64,000 nt of DNA, from contig NZ_JAFFZS010000001.1 in the NCBI RefSeq assembly GCF_016921115.1, forward strand, positions 248,001 through 312,000, given 5' to 3'. The stretch is from Streptomyces actuosus (GTDB taxonomy: Bacteria; Actinomycetota; Actinomycetes; Streptomycetales; Streptomycetaceae). This document shows positions 9,473-18,452 of the stretch, in pieces; within the stretch, counting starts at the first letter, position 1, and the number at the start of each line of letters is the position of its first letter. Position numbers and translations under genes: made by a program. The notes beneath the pieces are model-generated. The model saw nothing but the letters and a program-made list of their open reading frames with translations, was not told the DNA's origin and ran no database searches.

Positions 9473-10503
9473 CTGCCGTATGCCCCAGCCCGCACCACGA
9501 GGACGATGTCGTCCTGCTCGGTCACGGCGCGGGCGGCCGGCTCACCGCCGAGCTGCTGGACGCCCTGGTGCTGCCGGCGCTGGACGGCCAGAGCGGGCCG
9601 CTGGAGGACGCGGCGCTGCTGCCCGGCCACCCCGACCTGGTGGTGAGCACGGACAGCTTCGTCGTCAGCCCGCTGTTCTTCCCCGGCGGGGACATCGGCT
9701 CGCTGGCCGTCAACGGCACGGTGAACGACCTCGCGATGCGCGGTGCCCGCCCGATCGCCCTGTCGGTGGCGCTGGTCGTGGAGGAGGGCCTGCCGCTCGC
9801 GCAACTGCGCGCCGTCGTGGAGTCGATGGGCAAGGCGGCGCGCGAGGCCGGGGTGCCCGTCGTCACCGGCGACACCAAGGTGGTGGGCCGCGGCGCCGCC
9901 GACCGGGTCTTCGTCACCACGACCGGCGTCGGGCAGCGCCGCCTGGGGCTGCGTCCGTCGGCCGCGCTGGCGCGGCCCGGCGACGCGGTGCTGCTGTCGG
10001 GGCCGATCGGGCTGCACGGCACCACGGTGCTGTCCACGCGCGAGGGACTCGGTTTCGAGAGCGACATCGCCTCCGACAGCCGTCCCCTGCACGGGCTGGT
10101 GGCGGCGCTGGGGCCGCTCGGCGAGCAGGTGCACACCCTGCGGGACCCGACCCGGGGCGGCCTGGCCGCCGCGCTCAACGAGATCGCCCGTGACTCGCGG
10201 ATCGCCGTCGAGATCGACGAGGACGCCGTACCCGTGCCCCGGGCCGTCGCCGCCGCATGCGATCTGCTGGGACTTGATCCCCTCGTCGTCGCCAACGAGG
10301 GCTGCCTGGTCGCGTTCGTGGCGCAGGAGGCGGCGGACGCGGCGCTGACGGCGCTGCGCTCGCGGCCGGAGGGCCGGGACGCGGTCCGGATCGGCGAGGT
10401 GTCCGCGGACGGTCCAGCGGGCCGGGTCGTCCTGCGCACGCTGGTCGGGGCCCGCCGCGTGGTGGACCTGCCGATCGGCGAGCTGCTGCCCCGCATCTGC
10501 TGA
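9469..10503 (+). CDS. hypE: HypE, carbamoyl dehydratase (thiocyanate-forming) for hydrogenase maturation
   Basis: The protein has 344 aa and belongs to the AIR-synthase/PurM-like ATPase family. Visible features are [10 protein letters not shown] near the N-terminus, [39 protein letters not shown] and NEGCLVAF. The protein ends LPRIC; the terminal cysteine is the residue carbamoylated by HypF and dehydrated to thiocyanate, so the end is intact. It is the last gene of the hydrogenase operon. The next gene, ppdK, has its own upstream box. Confidence 0.97.
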   Translation: MTAVCPSPHHEDDVVLLGHGAGGRLTAELLDALVLPALDGQSGPLEDAALLPGHPDLVVSTDSFVVSPLFFPGGDIGSLAVNGTVNDLAMRGARPIALSVALVVEEGLPLAQLRAVVESMGKAAREAGVPVVTGDTKVVGRGAADRVFVTTTGVGQRRLGLRPSAALARPGDAVLLSGPIGLHGTTVLSTREGLGFESDIASDSRPLHGLVAALGPLGEQVHTLRDPTRGGLAAALNEIARDSRIAVEIDEDAVPVPRAVAAACDLLGLDPLVVANEGCLVAFVAQEAADAALTALRSRPEGRDAVRIGEVSADGPAGRVVLRTLVGARRVVDLPIGELLPRIC

Positions 10504-10512
10504 CCGGGTCAG

Positions 10513-10526
10513 GGGCCGACCGGCCC
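10513..10526. promoter_or_regulatory. Palindromic box GGGCC-GACC-GGCCC upstream of ppdK
   Basis: The match is perfect in both arms and extends to a 16-bp GGGGCC...GGCCCC (10512-10527). It lies 97 bp before the ppdK start, in the 120-bp hypE-ppdK gap, and is one of the recurrent promoter boxes of this island. DosR/OsdR-family ownership is inferred. Confidence 0.6.
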
Positions 10527-10623
10527 CACCGCGGGGGTCGGGCGGCATCTGCCTCCGCCCCGGCGGTGGCCCGACGCTGGAGGGGACGGAGCCAGCAGCC
10601 ACGGAGCCGAGGAGCAAGGTGTC

Positions 10624-13311
10624 ATGGTGCCTTACGTGTACGACTTCAGCGCGGGTGGCCGGGAGCTGGCCGACCTGCTCGGCGGCAAGGGCGCGAACCT
10701 CGCCGAGATGACCCGGCTGGGACTGCCGGTCCCGCCGGGTTTCATCGTCTCCACCGAGGCCTGCCGGGAGTTCCTGCGCACCGGAACCGAACCGGAGGGT
10801 CTGTTCCAGGAGGTCTCGCGGCACCTGTCGGCGATCGAGGCCGGCGCCGGACGCCGCCTGGGGCAGCCCGACGACCCGCTGCTGGTGTCCGTCCGGTCCG
10901 GTGCCCGTTTCTCCATGCCCGGCATGATGGAGACGGTCCTGGACATCGGCCTCAACGACGACTCCGTGACCGGCCTGGCCAAGGTCTCCGGCAGCGAGCG
11001 TTTCGCCTGGGACTCCTACCGGCGGCTGGTGCAGATGTTCGGCAGCACGGTCATGGGCGTCGACGGGGAGCTGTTCGACCGGCTGCTGACCGAGCTCAAG
11101 GAGCGGCGGGGCGCCCCCGACGACGTGCATCTGGAGGCCGCCGATCTCACCGACCTCGTCGAGGCGTACAAGCGGCTCATCCACGAGCGGACCGGCGACC
11201 ACTTCCCGCAGTCCCCCGCCGAGCAGCTGCGCCGGGCGGTCCTCGCGGTCTTCCGTTCCTGGAACGGCGAACGCGCCCGCCTGTACCGGCGGCGCGAGCA
11301 CATTCCCGACGACCTGGGCACCGCGGTGACGGTGCAGCGGATGGTCTACGGAAACCTCGGCACCGACTCCGGCAGCGGGGTCGCGTTCACCCGCGACCCG
11401 GCCACCGGCCTGCCCGGCCTCTACGGCGACTACCTGCCCAACGCTCAGGGCGAGGACGTGGTGGCCGGTATCCGCAACACCGTGCCGCTGGCCGAGCTGG
11501 AGCAGCTGGACCCGGAGTCGTACCACCGGCTGCGCGACCACATGGACACGCTGGAGCGGCACTACCGGGACCTGTGCGACATCGAGTTCACCATCGAGCG
11601 CGGCACGCTGTGGATGCTGCAGACCCGGGTGGGCAAGCGGACCGCCGAGGCCGCGTTCGTGATCGCCGCCCAGCTGGCGGACGAGAAGCTGATCACGGAG
11701 CGGGAGGGCCTCGCGCGGGTCGGCGGCGACGGGCTCGCGCGGCTGATGTTCCCCCGTTTCGACGCCGCGGCCACCGGTGCGCCCCTCGCCCGCGGCATCG
11801 CGGCCTCTCCGGGTGCCGCGGTCGGCGCGGTGGTCTTCGACTCCGCCGAGGCGGCCCGGCGGGCCGCAGCCGGCGAGAAGGTGGTCCTGGTCCGCCAGGA
11901 GACCACCCCCGACGACCTGCCCGGCATGGTCGCCGCGCAGGCGGTGCTGACCAGCCGCGGCGGCAAGACCTCGCACGCGGCCGTCGTGGCCCGCGGGATG
12001 GGCAAGGTCTGCGTGTGCGGGGCCGAGGAGCTCGCCGTGGACACCGCGGCCCGACGCTTCACCACCCGCACGGGGACCGTGGTGGAGGAGGGCACGGTGA
12101 TCTCCGTCGACGGCTCCGCGGGCGCCGTGTACGCCGGAGCGGCGCCGCTGGTGGACTCCGAGGTCATGCGATACCTGGAGACCGGGGAGCGCTCCACCGG
12201 TGCGGTGGACGCGGTCGCCTCGGCCCTGCGGCTCGCCGACGAGGTACGCCGGCTGGAGGTGCGCGCCAATGCCGACACGCCGGAGGATGCGGCTCGGGCC
12301 CGCCGGTTCGGCGCGCAGGGCATCGGGCTGTGCCGTACCGAGCACATGTTCCTCGGGGAGCGGCGCGCGCTGGTCGAGGAGATGATCCTGGCCGGTGACG
12401 ACGTCGCTCGCGACCGTGCGCTCGGGGCGCTGCTCCCCCTCCAGCGGCAGGACTTCGCGGGCATCCTCGCGGCGATGGACGGACTGCCGGTCACCATCCG
12501 GCTGCTGGACCCGCCGCTGCACGAGTTCCTGCCGGACGCCACGGAGCTGGCCGTGCGCGTCGGTGCCGCCGAGGCCCGCGGGGAACGGCCGGACCCGCAC
12601 GACGCCGCGGTGCTCGCCGCGGTGCGGCGCATGCACGAGGAGAACCCCATGCTCGGCCTGCGGGGCGTCCGCCTCGGCCTGGTGGTGCCCGGTCTGGTCG
12701 CCATGCAGGTGCGCGCGATCGCCGAGGCGGTCGTGGAGCGCAGGCGGGCCGGCGGCACGCCCGAGGCGGAGATCATGGTGCCGCTGGTCGGCGACGTCAG
12801 GGAACTGCGGCTGGTGCGCGACGAGGTGGAGCGGGTGCTGGCCGCCGTCTCGGAGGAGTCCGGGATCGACGTGCGCTGCCCGGTCGGCACGATGATCGAG
12901 CTGCCGCGGGCGGCGCTGACGGCGGGACGGATCGCCGAGGTGGCCGAGTTCTTCTCCTTCGGCACGAACGATCTCACCCAGACCACCTGGGGATTCTCCC
13001 GTGACGACGTCGAGGCGGCCTTCTTCTCGGCCTACCTCGACAAAGGCGTCTTCGCCACGTCGCCGTTCGAGACGCTGGACCGCGAGGGCGTCGGCCGCCT
13101 GGTCGGCATCGCCGTCGCCGAGGGCCGGGCGGCACGCCCCGGCCTGAAGATCGGTGTCTGCGGCGAGCACGGCGGCGACCCCGACTCGGTGCACTTCTTC
13201 CACGGCGCCGGCCTGGACTACGTGTCCTGCTCGCCGTTCCGGGTGCCGGTCGCCCGTCTGGAGGCCGGGCGCGCCGCACTCGCCGGGGAGTCGGTGAGCG
13301 ACACCAGGTGA
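10624..13311 (+). CDS. ppdK: Pyruvate, phosphate dikinase
   Basis: The protein has 895 aa, the normal length. It interconverts pyruvate + ATP + Pi with PEP + AMP + PPi. The N-terminal ATP-grasp region (about 1-340) starts GGKGANLAEMTRLGLPVPPGF. The swivelling phosphohistidine domain contains TSRGGKTSHAAVVARGMG, with catalytic His about 451 and the regulatory Thr two residues before. The C-terminal PEP/pyruvate TIM barrel contains GLCRTEHMF, PVGTMIELPRA and SFGTNDLTQTTWG, and ends with CGEHGGDPDSV and the catalytic Cys of YVSCSPFRVP. A dikinase gene is also in the Streptomyces coelicolor hypoxia island (SCO0208). Under low energy it could favour PPi-saving glycolysis or PEP recovery. Confidence 0.97.
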   Translation: MVPYVYDFSAGGRELADLLGGKGANLAEMTRLGLPVPPGFIVSTEACREFLRTGTEPEGLFQEVSRHLSAIEAGAGRRLGQPDDPLLVSVRSGARFSMPGMMETVLDIGLNDDSVTGLAKVSGSERFAWDSYRRLVQMFGSTVMGVDGELFDRLLTELKERRGAPDDVHLEAADLTDLVEAYKRLIHERTGDHFPQSPAEQLRRAVLAVFRSWNGERARLYRRREHIPDDLGTAVTVQRMVYGNLGTDSGSGVAFTRDPATGLPGLYGDYLPNAQGEDVVAGIRNTVPLAELEQLDPESYHRLRDHMDTLERHYRDLCDIEFTIERGTLWMLQTRVGKRTAEAAFVIAAQLADEKLITEREGLARVGGDGLARLMFPRFDAAATGAPLARGIAASPGAAVGAVVFDSAEAARRAAAGEKVVLVRQETTPDDLPGMVAAQAVLTSRGGKTSHAAVVARGMGKVCVCGAEELAVDTAARRFTTRTGTVVEEGTVISVDGSAGAVYAGAAPLVDSEVMRYLETGERSTGAVDAVASALRLADEVRRLEVRANADTPEDAARARRFGAQGIGLCRTEHMFLGERRALVEEMILAGDDVARDRALGALLPLQRQDFAGILAAMDGLPVTIRLLDPPLHEFLPDATELAVRVGAAEARGERPDPHDAAVLAAVRRMHEENPMLGLRGVRLGLVVPGLVAMQVRAIAEAVVERRRAGGTPEAEIMVPLVGDVRELRLVRDEVERVLAAVSEESGIDVRCPVGTMIELPRAALTAGRIAEVAEFFSFGTNDLTQTTWGFSRDDVEAAFFSAYLDKGVFATSPFETLDREGVGRLVGIAVAEGRAARPGLKIGVCGEHGGDPDSVHFFHGAGLDYVSCSPFRVPVARLEAGRAALAGESVSDTR

Positions 13312-13318
13312 GATCCCC

Positions 13319-13825
13319 TCACCCGGTTCGGCCCGCTTCAGGGGCGGGCGCCAGGGCGGCGAGCCCCACGAGGGGTTCGCCGCTCAGGCGGCAGACCGTC
13401 CACTCGTCGAGGAGTTCCGCCCCGAGCGCCTTGTAGAAGCCGATCGCCGGGTCGTTCCAGTCCAGCACCCACCACTCGAAACGCTCGTAACCGTGACGCA
13501 GGCACAGGCCCGCGAGGGCGGCGAGCAGGGCCTTGCCGTGTCCGCCGCCGCGGGCGTGCGGCCGCACGTAGAGGTCCTCCAAGTGCATGCCGCGGGTGCC
13601 GGTCCAGGTGGAGAAGCGCGGGAACCACAGGGCGTAGCCCACGGTGTCGCCGGTGGTGTCGTCCTCGGCGACGAGCGCGTGGGCGGCGGGGTGCGCACCG
13701 AAGAGCGCGTCATGGAGCTGCTCGTCGGTGGCGCGGGCCTGGTCGGCGGCCCGTTCGTACGCGGCGAGTTCACGGATCATCGCGCGGATGTCGCGGATGT
13801 CGTCGACGGTGGCGGCCCTGATCAT
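13319..13825 (-). CDS. GNAT-family N-acetyltransferase, spermidine/diamine acetyltransferase-like
   Basis: The protein has 168 aa and begins MIRAATVDDIRDIRAMIREL. The acetyl-CoA pyrophosphate-binding loop is VRPHARGGGHGKALL. The surrounding pattern (FSTWTGTRGMHLEDLYVRP, RFEWWVLDWNDPAIGFYKALGA) matches the SSAT-like branch that acetylates polyamines or small amines. It is convergent with ppdK, with 7 bp between stops and no clear terminator. The upstream 500 bp is non-coding, so it is probably monocistronic. The actual substrate is unknown. Confidence 0.88.
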   Translation of the reverse strand: MIRAATVDDIRDIRAMIRELAAYERAADQARATDEQLHDALFGAHPAAHALVAEDDTTGDTVGYALWFPRFSTWTGTRGMHLEDLYVRPHARGGGHGKALLAALAGLCLRHGYERFEWWVLDWNDPAIGFYKALGAELLDEWTVCRLSGEPLVGLAALAPAPEAGRTG

Positions 13826-14321
13826 GCGGCTGATCCTCGTTCACCGAAGCGGGAGGTGTCCACCGGGGCGGATGACGGCCCCACCTCGGCTGCCGCTGGG
13901 TGTCGGGGGCTGGAGCGCGCCCGGCGGGACGGCGGGCAGCGCGCCGGAACGCCTCCAGGCCAGGGCGGGGGCGATGGATGTCGGGGGTGATGGTGCATCC
14001 GTGCACGCGGGAGCGGGTGACGGCTGGCCGGTGTGGCACCGAGCAGGTGGCGTCCCGCCGGCATCGGCTCGGGTCCGAGGCCGTGCGCCGTCCTGCCCCC
14101 GGATGTGGGCCCGCCGGATCCGGTCCGGGGGCAGGAGCCCGGTGCCGGGAGCCGGAGCGCGCCCGGCGGGACGGCGGGCAGCTCGCCGGGCCGCCGGAAC
14201 GCCCCTCGGCCGGGGGCGGGGGCGATGGCCCGGGCGGCGGCACCGGCTCCGGGGCCGTGGCGCGGCGGCGCGGGCCCCGGCCGGTGGTGGTGCCGGGGTC
14301 CGCGTCGCGCCGTGGTCCGCC
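13826..14321. repeat. Non-coding gap with imperfect direct repeat (about 75 bp, two copies)
   Basis: No convincing gene is present. A 29-bp stretch starting GGAGCGCGCCCGGCGGGAC is identical at 13912-13940 and 14154-14182. The flanks are also related (CGGAACGCC, GGGCGGGGGCGATGG), so the whole is a degenerate duplication of about 75 bp with copies 242 bp apart. It lies between the GNAT promoter and the end of the flavodoxin gene. No GGRCCGNNCGGYCC box was seen here. Confidence 0.7.
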
Positions 14322-14816
14322 TCAGTCCGTCAGTGCGTGGCCGATGCCGGCCGCCCACGTCTCGATCTGCCCGAAGTCGCGGAAGTCGCCACCCTTTCCG
14401 TTGCGCACGATCATCCGGGCGATCCAGCCCTTGGCACCCTCCTCCAGGCAGCCGCCGAAGGTGACGTGGCCCCGGGCCTCCAGCCGGTCCATGGTCCTCT
14501 TCACGCCGGGCACCGGGGGGATGTCCCGCTCGCCGGCCGAGGCGTCGAGCGGGCCGCTGCTGAAGAGCCACAGCGGGCGCCGGGACAGTGCCTCGCCGTG
14601 GCGCCGCACGAAGCGGCGGGCGTCGCGGTGCCAGCGGCCGCCGTACAGGCCGCCGCCGACCACGACGGCGTCGTAGGGGTCCGTGTCGCGCACGGAGCCG
14701 GCCGGACGCGCCTCGGCCGTCAGGCCCTCCTTGCGCAGCACCTCGGCGATGGTCTCGGCGATCTCCGCCGTCGACCCGTTGGTCGTTCCGTAGGCGACCA
14801 GCACGTTCGCGGTCAT
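14322..14816 (-). CDS. Flavodoxin-domain protein (HemG-like)
   Basis: The protein has 164 aa. The FMN phosphate-binding loop is YGTTNGSTAEIAE near the N-terminus, followed by DAVVVGGGLYGGRWH and LFSSGPLD, typical of the menaquinone-dependent protoporphyrinogen oxidase/flavodoxin_5 family. It likely acts as an FMN electron carrier or quinone-linked oxidoreductase. GGAGG lies upstream of the ATG. It is the last gene of a three-gene minus-strand operon (synthetase, CBS-BON, flavodoxin), 16 bp after the CBS gene. A second member occurs at 27604. Confidence 0.85.
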   Translation of the reverse strand: MTANVLVAYGTTNGSTAEIAETIAEVLRKEGLTAEARPAGSVRDTDPYDAVVVGGGLYGGRWHRDARRFVRRHGEALSRRPLWLFSSGPLDASAGERDIPPVPGVKRTMDRLEARGHVTFGGCLEEGAKGWIARMIVRNGKGGDFRDFGQIETWAAGIGHALTD

Positions 14817-14832
14817 GGCGGTCCGCCTCCTC

Positions 14833-15564
14833 TCACAGTTTGCGCAGCCACTCGTCGGCCACCCCGTGCAGGGCCTGGGCCTCGGGCTGCAGCCGGCTGT
14901 CGTCCAGGCGCCAGGTGAGGTCGCCGACGACGCCGACCACGCCGTCGATCTGCCGGGTCATGGAGACGGCGATCTCCGTCTCGCTCCGCCGTTCCAGCTG
15001 ACCGGAGAGCGTGACCACGCCCTCGGTGACGGAGACGTCGATGCTGCGCGGCGCCAGCCACAGCGTGCCCACCAGGACCTCCTCGAGGACCTCGTCGCGG
15101 ATGTCCGCGTCGGGCCGCAGGAAGACCTGCAGCAGGTCCCGCCGCGTGACGATGCCGACCAGCCGGTCCTCCTCGTCGAGCACGGGAAGCCGCTCGACGT
15201 GCCGCTGGGCCATGGTCCGCGCGGCCTCGACGATGGTGTCGGAGGCGTGCACGGTGACCGGCGGCTCGCTCATCAGCTGGCCGGCGGTGCGGGCCTCGGC
15301 CTTGGCGTTCCGGCGCCGCCCGGCGGGCGTGAGCGCGGCCAGACGGTGGTGGCGCTCGGGCTCGTAGGGGTCGGGGACCGCGGCCTGGTGGATCATCAGA
15401 TCGGTCTCGGAGATCACTCCGATCACCCGGTCGTCCTCGTCCACCACGGGCAGTCCGCTGATCCGGTGGTCCGCCAGCAGCCGGGCGACCTCTTTGAACG
15501 GGGTTCCGTAATCGGCGCGCACCACGTCCGTGGTCATCACGGAGCCGACCTTGTTGTGTTTCAC
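14833..15564 (-). CDS. CBS-pair protein with BON domain (copy 2)
   Basis: The protein has 243 aa; GTG start with AGGAGG 4 bp upstream. CBS 1 at about 8-60 (VMTTDVVRADYGTPFKEVA to VIGVISETDLM), CBS 2 at about 95-150 (LMSEPPVTVHASDTIVEA to GIVTRRDLLQVFL) and BON at about 165-220 (IDVSVTEGVVTLSGQLE), then a short basic tail. It lies 27 bp after the acyl-CoA synthetase/GNAT gene and 16 bp before the flavodoxin gene, so the three are co-transcribed. A nucleotide-sensing role for the operon is plausible but untested. Confidence 0.87.
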   Translation of the reverse strand: MKHNKVGSVMTTDVVRADYGTPFKEVARLLADHRISGLPVVDEDDRVIGVISETDLMIHQAAVPDPYEPERHHRLAALTPAGRRRNAKAEARTAGQLMSEPPVTVHASDTIVEAARTMAQRHVERLPVLDEEDRLVGIVTRRDLLQVFLRPDADIRDEVLEEVLVGTLWLAPRSIDVSVTEGVVTLSGQLERRSETEIAVSMTRQIDGVVGVVGDLTWRLDDSRLQPEAQALHGVADEWLRKL

Positions 15565-15591
15565 GGTTCCTCCTGGGGCTGCCTCGGCCGG

Positions 15592-18285
15592 CTAGCGGAG
15601 CCGGCGCAGATAGGGGTCCTGGGCCCGGCGCGGCAGCAGCCGCAGCCGGGAGTCGAGCACGGTGACCGCTCCGGGCGTGGCGAGGACCGGGTTGACGTCG
15701 GCCTCCGCCAGCTGCGGCAGGTCGCTCGCCATGCGCGACAGGCGCAGCAGCACCTGTTCCAGCCCGGCGAGGTCGACGGGCCCGCTGCCGTGCGCGCCGA
15801 ACAGCAGCGGCGCACAGCGCGGGGACGTGATCAGGTCGTGCACGTCCTGATCGGTGAGCGGGGCGAGCCGGGCGGCGTGGTCCGCGAGCACCTCGGTGGC
15901 CGTGCCGCCGAAGCCGAACAGGACGAGCGGCCCGAAGACCTGGTCCTGGACGACGCCGGCGAACAGCTCGGTGCCGCGTGCGGCGAGCGGCTGGATCACC
16001 ACGCCGGTCAGCAGGCCGTCGAAACGGGTCTCGAAGTCCCGGAAGGCGGCCCGCACCTGGGCGTCGCCCTGCAGGTCGAGGTGGACGGCGTGCGCCTCGC
16101 TCTTGTGCACCAGACCCGGCCAGTGCGCCTTCATGACCACCCGGCCGTCCGCGCCGCGCAGCCGCCGGGCGGCGCGCACGGCGTCGTCCTCGGTGTCGGC
16201 GAAGGCCCAGGGGATCTGCGGGATGCCGTAGGCGTCGAGGAGTTCGGCGCACGTGCCCGGGTCGAGCCAGCCGCCGTCCGGATGGGCTTCGAGGAAGGTC
16301 TCGGCGACGGCGTGGGCGCGGGCGGTGTCGATGCCGGACGGGTCCGGCACGGTGCCGGCCGGCCGGCTCAGCCAGGCCGCTCGGCGTGCCGCGTGGGCCA
16401 GGGCCCGCGCCGCCGCCTGCGGTTCGGCGTACGAGGGGACGGATCCGCCGCCGGCGGCGGGCAGCAGCGTCACCGGGACGTCCTGCTCCAGCCGTACGAG
16501 GGCGACCGGGCGGGTCCCGGGGGCGGGAGCCCGGGTGACCGCCCGGACCAGGTCGTCCCCGGTCGCGGCGGCGACGGCGGTCGGGACCAGGGCGACGACG
16601 ACGGCGTCGATGGCGCCGTGCTCCGTGAGCCGGTCCACGCACCGCGCGAGCTGCTCCTCCGTGACCGAGGCGGTGGCGTCCACCGGGTTGCCGACGGTGG
16701 CGCCGGCGGGCAGCACGGCGTGCAGGGCGTCCGCCGCCTCCGTGCCGAGCGGGGGGAGGACGAGCCCTGCCTCCGCGCAGGCGTCGGCGGTCAGGACGCC
16801 GGCGCCGCCCGCGTTCGTCACGACGGCGACGCGGGTGCCGGCGGGCAGCGGCTGGGTGTGCAGCAGGGCCGCGGTCTCCAGCAGTTCGCCGACGGAGCGG
16901 GTGGCGGTGACGCCGGCCTGGGTGAACAGTGCCTGCCGGGTCATGGTGCGGGTGGCGGCGGCCGCGGTGTGGGAGGCGGCGGCCTGCCTTCCGGCCTCGG
17001 TGCGGCCGGCGTCGACGGTCAGCACGGGCATGCGGCGCGTCACGCGCCGGGCCGTGCGGGAGAAGGCGCGCGGGTTGCCGAAGGACTCCAGGTGCAGCAG
17101 CGCCAGGTCGGTGCGGCCGTCACTCTCCCACCACTGGAGCATGTCGTTGCCGCTGACGTCGTACTTGTCGCCGAGGGAGACGAAGGAGGAGATGCCGATG
17201 CCCAGCCGGGACAGCCCGTCGAGCAGCGCGATGCCGACGCCACCGGACTGCACGGCGACACCGGCGGTGCCGGGCCGCGGGTGGCCGGCGGCGAACGTGG
17301 CGTCGAGGCGCAGTTCGGGGTCGGTGTGGGCGATGCCGAGGCAGTTCGGCCCGACCAGGCGCATGCCGTGGGTGCGGCAGGCGGCCAGGAGGGCCCGCGC
17401 CTGCTCGGCATCGAGCCCGGCGGTGACGACGAGCAGGGCCCGCACGCCCGCCGTACCGCATTCCTCGGCGGTGGCCGGCACGGCGGCGGCGGGTACGGCG
17501 AGGACGGCCAGGTCGGGCGTCCGGGGCAGGGCGCCGACGGACGGGAAGCAGGGCACGCCGAGGATCGAGGTCGCGGCGGGGTTGACGGCGAACAGCCGCC
17601 GGGTGAAGCCGCCGGCCTTCAGGTGGTGCAGGACGGCCCGGCCCACCGACCCGGGCCTGCGCCCGGCTCCGACGACGGCCACGCCGTCCGGCCGCAGCAG
17701 GGGCCGCAGGCTGGCCACGGCGGCGGCCCGGCCCCGCGCCTCCACGGCCGACAGGTAGGTGTCGTCCTGGTCCAGCCGGATGGTGCAGTGGACCTCGGGG
17801 CCGTCGAAGTGGCGGGCGGTCCGCAGGCCGAGGTCGGCGAAGAGCCGCAGGATGTCGCGGTTCTCGCTCAGGGCGTCGGCGGTGAACGCGGTGACGCCGT
17901 CGGCGCGCGCCGCGGAGACCAGGTGTTCGACGAGGAGGGTGCCGACGCCGCGGTGGTGCAGGCCGTCGGCGACGGCTACGGAGATGTCGGCCGTGTCGCC
18001 CTTGCCGCCGGTGTCGTACTCGGCGAGGCCGATCACCCGTCCCTGTGTCTCCGCGAGGAGGGCGCGGTAGCCCGGCCGGGCCGGGGCGCAGGCCCGGTCC
18101 GCGGCACGGAGACCGGACCGCCGGCTGATGCTGAAGAACCGCAACCGCAGGTTGTCCGCGGACATCGTGTCGTACAGCGCCCGCAGCCGCTCGTGGTCCT
18201 CGGGCCGAACGGTCCGGATGCACACGGTGGTGCCGTCCGCGAGCAGCGCGTGGACGGGGGGCCGTTCGAGCACGTGGTGCGTCAT
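15592..18285 (-). CDS. Acyl-CoA synthetase (NDP-forming) fused to N-terminal GNAT acetyltransferase
   Basis: The protein has 897 aa; ATG at 18285 with GGAGGAG 6 bp upstream. Domains: GNAT (about 10-170, ending HHRGVGTLLVEHLVSAA); CoA-binding Rossmann domain (about 190-290, VAVVGAGRRPGSVGRAVL); succinyl-CoA-synthetase-like domains with VGPNCLGI, VQSGGVGIALLDGL and SHTAAAA (equivalent to the phospho-His region); then an ATP-grasp domain from about 665 (VVMKAHWPGLVHKSE) to the end. GNAT first and synthetase second is the arrangement described for Streptomyces lividans PatA, the reverse of Salmonella Pat. It may acetylate AMP-forming synthetases such as the AcsA at 37107, or make acetate/ATP from acetyl-CoA. 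Confidence 0.9.
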   Translation of the reverse strand: MTHHVLERPPVHALLADGTTVCIRTVRPEDHERLRALYDTMSADNLRLRFFSISRRSGLRAADRACAPARPGYRALLAETQGRVIGLAEYDTGGKGDTADISVAVADGLHHRGVGTLLVEHLVSAARADGVTAFTADALSENRDILRLFADLGLRTARHFDGPEVHCTIRLDQDDTYLSAVEARGRAAAVASLRPLLRPDGVAVVGAGRRPGSVGRAVLHHLKAGGFTRRLFAVNPAATSILGVPCFPSVGALPRTPDLAVLAVPAAAVPATAEECGTAGVRALLVVTAGLDAEQARALLAACRTHGMRLVGPNCLGIAHTDPELRLDATFAAGHPRPGTAGVAVQSGGVGIALLDGLSRLGIGISSFVSLGDKYDVSGNDMLQWWESDGRTDLALLHLESFGNPRAFSRTARRVTRRMPVLTVDAGRTEAGRQAAASHTAAAATRTMTRQALFTQAGVTATRSVGELLETAALLHTQPLPAGTRVAVVTNAGGAGVLTADACAEAGLVLPPLGTEAADALHAVLPAGATVGNPVDATASVTEEQLARCVDRLTEHGAIDAVVVALVPTAVAAATGDDLVRAVTRAPAPGTRPVALVRLEQDVPVTLLPAAGGGSVPSYAEPQAAARALAHAARRAAWLSRPAGTVPDPSGIDTARAHAVAETFLEAHPDGGWLDPGTCAELLDAYGIPQIPWAFADTEDDAVRAARRLRGADGRVVMKAHWPGLVHKSEAHAVHLDLQGDAQVRAAFRDFETRFDGLLTGVVIQPLAARGTELFAGVVQDQVFGPLVLFGFGGTATEVLADHAARLAPLTDQDVHDLITSPRCAPLLFGAHGSGPVDLAGLEQVLLRLSRMASDLPQLAEADVNPVLATPGAVTVLDSRLRLLPRRAQDPYLRRLR

Positions 18286-18382
18286 GGTGGTCTCCTCCGG
18301 CCCTGCGGCCTGCGCGTCTCCCGACGTTCCGAGCATCCGGCGGATCAGGCTCCGGTCCCATGGGCTGACCGGGGTCGGGCCG

Positions 18383-18396
18383 GGACCGATCGGCCC
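18383..18396. promoter_or_regulatory. Palindromic box GGACC-GATC-GGCCC between divergent operons
   Basis: The box lies 98 bp upstream of the synthetase/GNAT start (minus strand) and 57 bp upstream of the SulP start (plus strand), so it could control both. The sequence after it (CTACGGTGCGGCG) is nearly the same as after the box at 31824, suggesting a shared promoter layout. Confidence 0.55.
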
Positions 18397-18452
18397 TACG
18401 GTGCGGCGGACGGGCCCGGCGCATCCTGGAGGCCGACGGCGGAGGGCGGCTG

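Noticed and set aside
9358..13203. 1281-codon minus-strand open frame opposite hypE and ppdK
   Set aside because: Same cause: GC-rich third positions keep antisense frames open. Composition is His/Arg/Gly-rich without motifs.
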